Below are positions 14,885-19,709 of a stretch of DNA of 19,709 nucleotides, piece after piece; the stretch's first letter is position 1; each line of letters starts with the position of its first letter. The notes under the pieces were generated by a model that did not search any database, had not been told where the DNA came from, and worked only from the letters and a program-made list of their open reading frames with translations. Location: positions 1-19,709 of the forward strand of contig JAIYCF010000036.1 in NCBI GenBank assembly GCA_027488165.1, in the 5' to 3' direction. The DNA is from Streptomycetaceae bacterium. Lineage in GTDB: Bacteria > Actinomycetota > Actinomycetes > Nanopelagicales > Nanopelagicaceae. The position numbers were made by a program, and so were the translations under genes.

Positions 14885-17077
14885 CTAACCTTTATCAATG
14901 TAAGTAGAAGAATTATCTTTCTTTAGGATCTCTAACTCGTTCTTAAGTAAAGGATAGCCTCCTAGGGAGCGATCACTTTCTAATAATTCTGCAGCAACGC
15001 TACGCGCTTCCTCAATTAGCCCTTCATCACGTAAGACGCGCAGCAGGCGAAGATGTGAACGATTTCCGGATTGTGATGCGCCTAGCACGTCGCCCTCACG
15101 CCTTTGCTCAAGATCAATTCGTGAGAGTTCGAAGCCATCTTGAGTCTTTGCTACTGCTTCCAATCGCTCGCGCGCTGGTGTTTCGATTGGTGCTCCAGAA
15201 ACAAGTAGACACAAACCAGGTGAAGTGCCGCGTCCAACGCGACCACGTAATTGATGGAGCTGAGAAACGCCAAAACGATCTGCATCCATAATCACCATGA
15301 CTGTGGCATTTGGAACATCAACACCGACTTCAATTACAGTTGTTGAAACAAGTACATCTATCTCGCCTGCAGAAAAAGCCTGCATCGTTGCATCCTTTAA
15401 CTCTGTAGTTAAACGTCCATGCAGAGGAGCAATTCGTAGCCCTTTGAGCGCTCCCCCGTGTAGCTTCGGCGCCAACTCTTCAACAGATGCGATATCTGGT
15501 GATTGTTCTCCGTATAGAAAATCTAGATCTGCATCTTCAGAACTTCCGGCTGCGATGCGTGGTGCAACTATGTATGCCTGATGCCCTTGTGAAACCTCTT
15601 CTCGAATCCGCTCCCATGCGCGGTCTAAGAAAGTTGGTTTCTCTAGAGTTGGTACAACATGAGTTGTAATTGGTTGGCGACCCAGTGGAAGTTCGCGCAA
15701 CGTTGAAATATCTAAATCACCAAAGACTGTCATCGCAACTGTTCTTGGAATTGGAGTTGCGGTCATAACCAATAGGTGTGGCGGATTAACTGCCTTCGCT
15801 TTCAGCGCATCTCGCTGCTCAACTCCAAAGCGATGTTGCTCATCCACGACAATTAGCCCTAGGTCGTTAAAAACTACGCTCTCGCTAAGTAGCGCATGTG
15901 TACCAATAACTATTCCTGCCTGTCCGGATGCGGCAAGGGCAAGCGCTTCTTTGCGCGAGGCAGAATTCTGTGAACCCGTCAACAACGTAACTTGTGTTGC
16001 GTTTTCAACGCCTCCCAGCATTCCACCTTGGGCGAGCGGTCCAAGCAACTTTTCAATTGTTCGTAGATGCTGAGCTGCTAGCACTTCTGTAGGTGCAAGC
16101 AGCGCGGCTTGTCCTCCACTATCAACTACCGCCAACATGGCGCGAAGTGCCACAACAGTTTTACCCGAACCAACTTCGCCTTGTAGCAAGCGGTGCATCG
16201 GAACATCTGCCGCTAGATCACTTTCAATCTCGCGAGAAACTTCTAATTGCCCAGGAGTTAACTTCCACGGAAGCGATTTGTCGAAGGCGTCGAGAATTCC
16301 GCCTGGCTTAACCGGTCGAGCAACAGTCTTTAGTGCGCGTAGCTCTGCTCTACGCTCGAGCAGAAGCAGTTGTAGCAAGAAGGCTTCATCAAAGGTTAAG
16401 CGCGCCTTAGAGAGCTCAGCGCTATCTAGATCAACTGGGTTATGTATCTGAGCCAGGGCCTGATGTGCAGATGGGTAGTTAAATTTCTCAAGAATATGTT
16501 GTGGCATGAAATCTGGGACTTCATCTAATGAATCAATGGCTAGCTTTACACATTGCGCAATCTTCCATGATGGGAGTTTTGAACTGGCGGGATATACCGG
16601 CAGAAACTTTCCAGCAAAATCTGCGACGGCAGAGTCAACATCACTTCCATCAGGAACCATTTCATAATCTGGATGTGCCAACTGGCGTTTGCCGTTGAAG
16701 ACTCCAACTTTTCCCGCAAATAAACCTTGTCTGCCAACCCGCAATTCTTTCTCGCGCCAAGCCTGATTGAAGAAAGTTAACGACATCTTTGCGCTTCCAT
16801 CGGTAACGATAACTTCGAGGATGCTCCCCTTGCGCCCTTGCAACTTACGACTACTCGAAGAGTAAATCTCCGCCAATACCGTTACTTCATCGCCTTCTTT
16901 AAGTTCTGCAATGTCACTTAGCTCTCCGCGTACTAAGTAGCGTCGCGGATAGTGATGTAATAAATCTGAGACTGTGCGATAACCGAAAACGGTATCTAAG
17001 ACCTTGGCGGTGCGATCGCCCACAACATCAACCAACTTGGTTGTGAGCCTGCCGTCTGCGATCGCCATAGGAGCCAT
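14885..17077 (-). CDS. recG: ATP-dependent DNA helicase RecG
   Basis: A 730-residue superfamily 2 helicase that regresses stalled replication forks and processes branched DNA. The wedge domain with an OB fold covers about residues 50-150 (HHYPRRYLVRGELSD and following). The motor has Walker A GEVGSGKT at 300-307, DEQH at 412-415, the TATPIPRT motif, and QLRGRVGRG as motif VI. Length fits the family. Two ATGs stand at the start (17077 and 17068) with no ribosome site for either; I used the first. It diverges from rpmB across a 94-base region and leads the minus-strand run through rsmD and coaD. Confidence 0.97.
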   Translation of the reverse strand: MAPMAIADGRLTTKLVDVVGDRTAKVLDTVFGYRTVSDLLHHYPRRYLVRGELSDIAELKEGDEVTVLAEIYSSSSRKLQGRKGSILEVIVTDGSAKMSLTFFNQAWREKELRVGRQGLFAGKVGVFNGKRQLAHPDYEMVPDGSDVDSAVADFAGKFLPVYPASSKLPSWKIAQCVKLAIDSLDEVPDFMPQHILEKFNYPSAHQALAQIHNPVDLDSAELSKARLTFDEAFLLQLLLLERRAELRALKTVARPVKPGGILDAFDKSLPWKLTPGQLEVSREIESDLAADVPMHRLLQGEVGSGKTVVALRAMLAVVDSGGQAALLAPTEVLAAQHLRTIEKLLGPLAQGGMLGGVENATQVTLLTGSQNSASRKEALALAASGQAGIVIGTHALLSESVVFNDLGLIVVDEQHRFGVEQRDALKAKAVNPPHLLVMTATPIPRTVAMTVFGDLDISTLRELPLGRQPITTHVVPTLEKPTFLDRAWERIREEVSQGHQAYIVAPRIAAGSSEDADLDFLYGEQSPDIASVEELAPKLHGGALKGLRIAPLHGRLTTELKDATMQAFSAGEIDVLVSTTVIEVGVDVPNATVMVIMDADRFGVSQLHQLRGRVGRGTSPGLCLLVSGAPIETPARERLEAVAKTQDGFELSRIDLEQRREGDVLGASQSGNRSHLRLLRVLRDEGLIEEARSVAAELLESDRSLGGYPLLKNELEILKKDNSSTYIDKG

Positions 17078-17118
17078 TCTCGCGTGGATTTCTCGGAATT
17101 AGCGTGAAGTTGGCCTTC

Positions 17119-17148
17119 TTGCTACCCTTACGCCCTGTTCATTAAGTT
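17119..17148 (+). promoter_or_regulatory. Candidate promoter of rpmB
   Basis: TTGCTA at 17119-17124 and TAAGTT at 17143-17148 are separated by 18 bases and resemble a housekeeping -35/-10 pair (TTGACA, TAnnnT). A start around 17155 would leave a leader of under 20 bases ending in AAGGAG. It is the only plausible pair I found before rpmB, but matches are partial. Confidence 0.35.
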
Positions 17149-17171
17149 AAAGATCTATAAGGAGTAACGCT

Positions 17172-17357
17172 GTGGCATCAACATGCGATATCTGTGGCAA
17201 AGGGCCCAGCTTTGGAAATAACGTTTCACACTCTCAGGTAAAGACTCGTCGTCGCTGGAATCCAAATATCCAACGCATCAAGACACTTGTTGGTGGAACA
17301 GCTAAGCGCCAGAACGTTTGTACTTCCTGCCTCAAGGCCGGAAAAGTTTCTCGCTAA
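17172..17357 (+). CDS. rpmB: 50S ribosomal protein L28
   Basis: A 61-residue bL28 and the only plus-strand gene in the window. It starts with ASTCDICGKGPSFGNNVSHS and contains the zinc-binding cysteines C5, C8, C50 and C53, so it is the C+ form. The run KTRRRWNPNIQ is the conserved core. The start is GTG at 17172-17174 with a strong AAGGAG at 17159-17164. It is transcribed alone, diverging from recG; this rpmB-recG divergence is common in actinobacteria. The 3' end converges on the secreted-protein gene, with a shared stem-loop between. Confidence 0.97.
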   Translation: MASTCDICGKGPSFGNNVSHSQVKTRRRWNPNIQRIKTLVGGTAKRQNVCTSCLKAGKVSR

Positions 17358-17363
17358 AACCTT

Positions 17364-17392
17364 TTCTAACTAATTTTTTGCTTAGTTAAGAA
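17364..17392. terminator. Possible bidirectional terminator between rpmB and the secreted-protein gene
   Basis: TTCTAACTAA (17364-17373) can pair with TTAGTTAAGAA (17382-17392) with one bulged A around an eight-base loop. On the plus strand a run of five T follows a few bases later; on the minus strand the tail is weaker (four T). The stem is AT-rich. The right arm contains the stop codon of the minus-strand gene. Placement between converging genes supports a terminator role. Confidence 0.4.
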
Positions 17393-18627
17393 CGCTTTTT
17401 AAATCCAGTAGGGCACTTTGGCTTAACGCCAGTTACCTTTCTAAGCTGGTTGCCCTTAATACATGAAATTGTCGTCGTCTTTGGCTTAGGTGAGGCTGTT
17501 GTCCTTACAGTTCCTGAAGCAGACATATTGCTCGCGTTCTGGGCAGAAGATGCAAGTACGTCATAGCTCGGATTAAGCGAGATATCCAGCATCGGATCTG
17601 GAAATTCAAATCCAAAGACCTGAATGATGATGCGGCCATTTTTTACGGCAACTGTCTTAGTTGCGGCTGTAGAGCCACCTTCATTGGTGCGAACAGAGAT
17701 GAGTAGTGCTGATGCAGCATCTTCTGGTCTCGTTAGCCCCCAGAGCGCAAGCGCGTCAGCAGATGAGATCGTCGCGTAGTAGAAACCAGTATTAACAGTC
17801 TTTCCATCTGGCGAAAGGCGTGGAGCAGATGCCTTGTAACTCAGAGATTTCTTTTCAGAATTCCAAACTGGAGTTGATAGTTTGCACAGACCATTAGAAC
17901 CAACATATATCTTTCCGCTGCCACCTTCAAAGGAGAATCCCAGTGGATCGTTAGATGGAACTAAAATTGATTGGAATTGCGTAACCAATGCAGACGATAC
18001 GCCCGCATCTCCAGAACAATCCTTTGTATTTTTAGCTTGCGGAACTTTTACTGGGTAGCCAGCGATTTCAAAAACCCCTGATTGGACATCGACAGTGGCC
18101 TCAGTAGCAATGCCATAAGTAACGCCTAATTTAAAGTCCGAGATTCGCATCTTTACTGAAATCACCGCATCCGAATTTAGATTCACGGGAGTAGTGACGC
18201 TTGTGGTTGTAGCCGCAAGCGAAACCTTATTTCCAGGAGAGTAAGTTGGCTTAGCATCTAAAACAATCCAGGGAACAAATTCATTTGCTGCTTGCGCTTC
18301 TACATAAAGTCCGTCGTAATTTTCATTTGTAAATGCGCCATCTGCGCTCCAGCGTCCCGGAAGATCTTTACCCGCTGCAACGCCATTTGTATTTCCAGCA
18401 GCGCTGCCTTGAGAACCAGTAGCAACCCAAGTGAGTGCAATCGCCTTACCGCCAGATGGAGTAACGCTTACTGATTCAATGCAATATGCACCGCCACCAG
18501 CTGAGCAAGGTAAGAAAGCCCCCTTTGGAAGTGTGATGCTGGCATTTGCAGATGTAACTCCAACCAGAATTGCGGAAATAGAAAGTGCGAAAGTGGCTAA
18601 AGTCGCTACAAATGATGATCTTTTCAT
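17386..18627 (-). CDS. Secreted protein of unknown function with basic Cys tail
   Basis: A 413-residue protein that I cannot place in a named family. Residues 1-29 form a signal peptide (MKRSS, a hydrophobic core, then cleavage after ANA). The mature part is rich in Ser, Thr, Val and Gly and looks beta-stranded. It has six cysteines: C41 and C49 near the start, two in the middle (KDCSGD, GLCKLS) and two in the tail. A Ser/Thr/Pro-rich linker (about 360-384) leads to a short basic end, ISCIKG...VTGVKPKCPTGFKKRS (387-413). I recall similar tails on secreted proteins of small freshwater actinobacteria; this is memory, not a search. It sits between thiL and rpmB, where ung is usual in relatives. 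The -10-like box lies eight bases before the ATG, so the message may be leaderless. Confidence 0.85.
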   Translation of the reverse strand: MKRSSFVATLATFALSISAILVGVTSANASITLPKGAFLPCSAGGGAYCIESVSVTPSGGKAIALTWVATGSQGSAAGNTNGVAAGKDLPGRWSADGAFTNENYDGLYVEAQAANEFVPWIVLDAKPTYSPGNKVSLAATTTSVTTPVNLNSDAVISVKMRISDFKLGVTYGIATEATVDVQSGVFEIAGYPVKVPQAKNTKDCSGDAGVSSALVTQFQSILVPSNDPLGFSFEGGSGKIYVGSNGLCKLSTPVWNSEKKSLSYKASAPRLSPDGKTVNTGFYYATISSADALALWGLTRPEDAASALLISVRTNEGGSTAATKTVAVKNGRIIIQVFGFEFPDPMLDISLNPSYDVLASSAQNASNMSASGTVRTTASPKPKTTTISCIKGNQLRKVTGVKPKCPTGFKKRS

Positions 18628-18635
18628 CTCACAAA

Positions 18636-18662
18636 ATTATCGCCTTGCTAAAAGGTAGGCAA
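18636..18662 (-). promoter_or_regulatory. Candidate promoter giving a leaderless message for the secreted protein
   Basis: On the minus strand GATAAT (plus-strand 18636-18641) matches the -10 consensus in five of six bases, and eight bases separate it from the ATG. Transcription would thus begin at or within a base or two of the start codon. TTGCCT (18657-18662) is a -35-like hexamer, though the 15-base spacer is short. No Shine-Dalgarno sequence lies at normal distance, which agrees with a leaderless start. Confidence 0.45.
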
Positions 18663-18664
18663 TA

Positions 18665-18738
18665 GCACCGCACCTGTTTTTATGTGTTTAAAAAAATAAA
18701 AAATATGGAAATCGGTGCATAAAAATCGAAGGGTCTTT
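18665..18738. other. AT-rich spacer after thiL
   Basis: This stretch holds long A and T tracts (around 18675-18705) flanked by GCACCG (18665-18670) and CGGTGC (18713-18718), a 6-bp inverted repeat with a 42-base gap. The tracts could act as an upstream promoter element for the secreted-protein gene, or the region may end thiL transcription. No classic terminator hairpin was found. Confidence 0.3.
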
Positions 18739-19665
18739 TTAAAAATGTTGCCAAGTCTTAGCCTCTACGCCTGCCGGCACGTTCGCTAGGCCCGCGCCCT
18801 GACTAACTTCACCAATTAAAAGCCCGGGTAGATCTGAACCCGTTGCCAGAAGGGAGTGATCCTCTCCCCCGGCGAAGATCCAGCTCCAAATATCTGCATT
18901 TAATTTCTGCGCTACTTTCTCGAGTTCTACAAACTCCGCAGCGCCTTGGATCTTCGTAAGGTCGAAGTTAAAGCAAACCTGTGAGGCCTCCGCCATCTGC
19001 GCTGCTTGAATAACTAAAGCATCGCTTACATCGCAGAGCGCGCTGGCTTTTGAAGCATCAAATCCATAATCAATAGTCGGTGATTTAAATTCGCTAAGCG
19101 CTTTTTGCACAGGCTCGCCATCTTCTTTAATCCCGGATCCCAGCAACGCCAAGCCGGCCGCAGACCAGCCTGTAAGCGATGATAGATAAATACCATCTCC
19201 AGGTTTTGCTCCGCTGCGAGTTATTGGTTTGTTGGTCGAACCAATTGCAGTAATTGAGATGACTAGTTGGCCAGCGCGAGAAATATCTCCCCCAACAACA
19301 TGGGCTCCCGCAAGATCTGCTTCGAATTTAATCCCACGTGCGAGTTCAGTTATCCATTCCATACTTTCCGAACCCGTAAGAGCGACAGCAACAACCAAGT
19401 AGTCGGGCTTAGCTGACATCGCCAAAACATCCGCCGTATTTGCCGCTGTCACCTTGCGCCCAATTTCAAAAGCGGAAGACCATTCGGTGCGGAAGTGAAC
19501 TCCTTCAACTGCCATATCAGTGGTCAAAATCTGGTTTGCACCGCCCGTAACTACCGCAGCGTCATCTCCGATACCGATAGATATACGGGGATCGCTACTA
19601 GCAAAAATCTCTTTCAGCGCTGCAATTACCTGCGCTTCGTTGAAGCCGCCCTCGGTAATCGCCAT
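18739..19665 (-). CDS. thiL: Thiamine-monophosphate kinase
   Basis: A 308-residue kinase that phosphorylates thiamine monophosphate to the active cofactor thiamine diphosphate. The conserved GIGDDAAVV is at residues 31-39, followed by TTDMAVEGVHFR (48-59), VVGGDISRAG, CDVSDAL and GGEDHSLLATG, all hallmarks of the ThiL/PurM-like fold. Length is normal. The ATG is preceded by no ribosome site and the frame stays open to the window edge, so an upstream start cannot be ruled out, though the family usually begins near this point. In actinobacteria thiL lies near rpmB and recG, as here. Confidence 0.95.
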   Translation of the reverse strand: MAITEGGFNEAQVIAALKEIFASSDPRISIGIGDDAAVVTGGANQILTTDMAVEGVHFRTEWSSAFEIGRKVTAANTADVLAMSAKPDYLVVAVALTGSESMEWITELARGIKFEADLAGAHVVGGDISRAGQLVISITAIGSTNKPITRSGAKPGDGIYLSSLTGWSAAGLALLGSGIKEDGEPVQKALSEFKSPTIDYGFDASKASALCDVSDALVIQAAQMAEASQVCFNFDLTKIQGAAEFVELEKVAQKLNADIWSWIFAGGEDHSLLATGSDLPGLLIGEVSQGAGLANVPAGVEAKTWQHF

Positions 19666-19709
19666 AGCGCCAAGACTAGAACATGGGGTACCTTTGCGCT
19701 TACCTTCAA

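Noticed and set aside
18713..18745. Intrinsic terminator directly after thiL
   Set aside because: The only possible stem is a few A-T pairs around GACCCTTCGA, too weak to call; the region is described as AT-rich spacer instead.
19666..19709. End of another gene upstream of thiL
   Set aside because: Only 44 bases are present. A TGA at 19706-19708 on the minus strand could end an upstream gene, but nothing can be recognised from so little sequence.

Overview
The window looks like a stretch of core chromosome from a member of the Actinobacteria (Actinomycetota) with modest GC, judged by eye at a little under half G+C. The gene order thiL, rpmB, recG, rsmD, coaD, sepIVA-like gene, DUF177 gene, rpmF, rnc, smc, ftsY, amtB, glnB, glnD, ffh, rpsP, khpA, rimM, trmD follows the order I know from Mycobacterium and Streptomyces. 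The low GC, short spacers and absence of several genes usual in this order suggest a streamlined lineage such as the freshwater acI / Nanopelagicales group. That placement is inference. No mobile element, CRISPR array, tRNA or rRNA was seen.

Region by region: positions 1-1542 hold trmD (start only), rimM, khpA and rpsP, all on the minus strand, a ribosome and tRNA maturation operon. After a 172-base gap, 1715-7112 hold ffh, glnD, glnB and amtB, also minus. These form a nitrogen-sensing operon (ammonium channel, PII signal protein, PII-modifying enzyme) that runs on into the signal recognition particle GTPase. The 153 bases before amtB carry repeated GTTAC-like half sites that resemble an operator for the actinobacterial nitrogen regulator GlnR. 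Positions 7266-11655 hold ftsY and smc. Positions 11710-14256 hold rnc, rpmF, a DUF177 (YceD) gene, a SepIVA-like coiled-coil gene and coaD. Positions 14302-17077 hold rsmD and recG.

Only rpmB (17172-17357) lies on the plus strand; it diverges from recG and converges on the one unfamiliar gene. That gene (17386-18627) encodes a secreted protein of unknown function with a signal peptide, six cysteines and a short basic Cys-containing C-terminal tail. thiL (18739-19665) closes the window.

The genes serve translation (S16, L28, L32, TrmD, RimM, RsmD, RNase III), protein targeting (Ffh with its receptor FtsY), chromosome upkeep (SMC, RecG), nitrogen control (AmtB, PII, GlnD) and cofactors (CoaD, ThiL). 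The points most worth a second look are the rnc start (apparently CTG, one base after the rpmF stop), the GlnR-like operator, the probably leaderless secreted protein with its tail motif, the long acidic tail on S16, and a minimal FtsY without an acidic domain.
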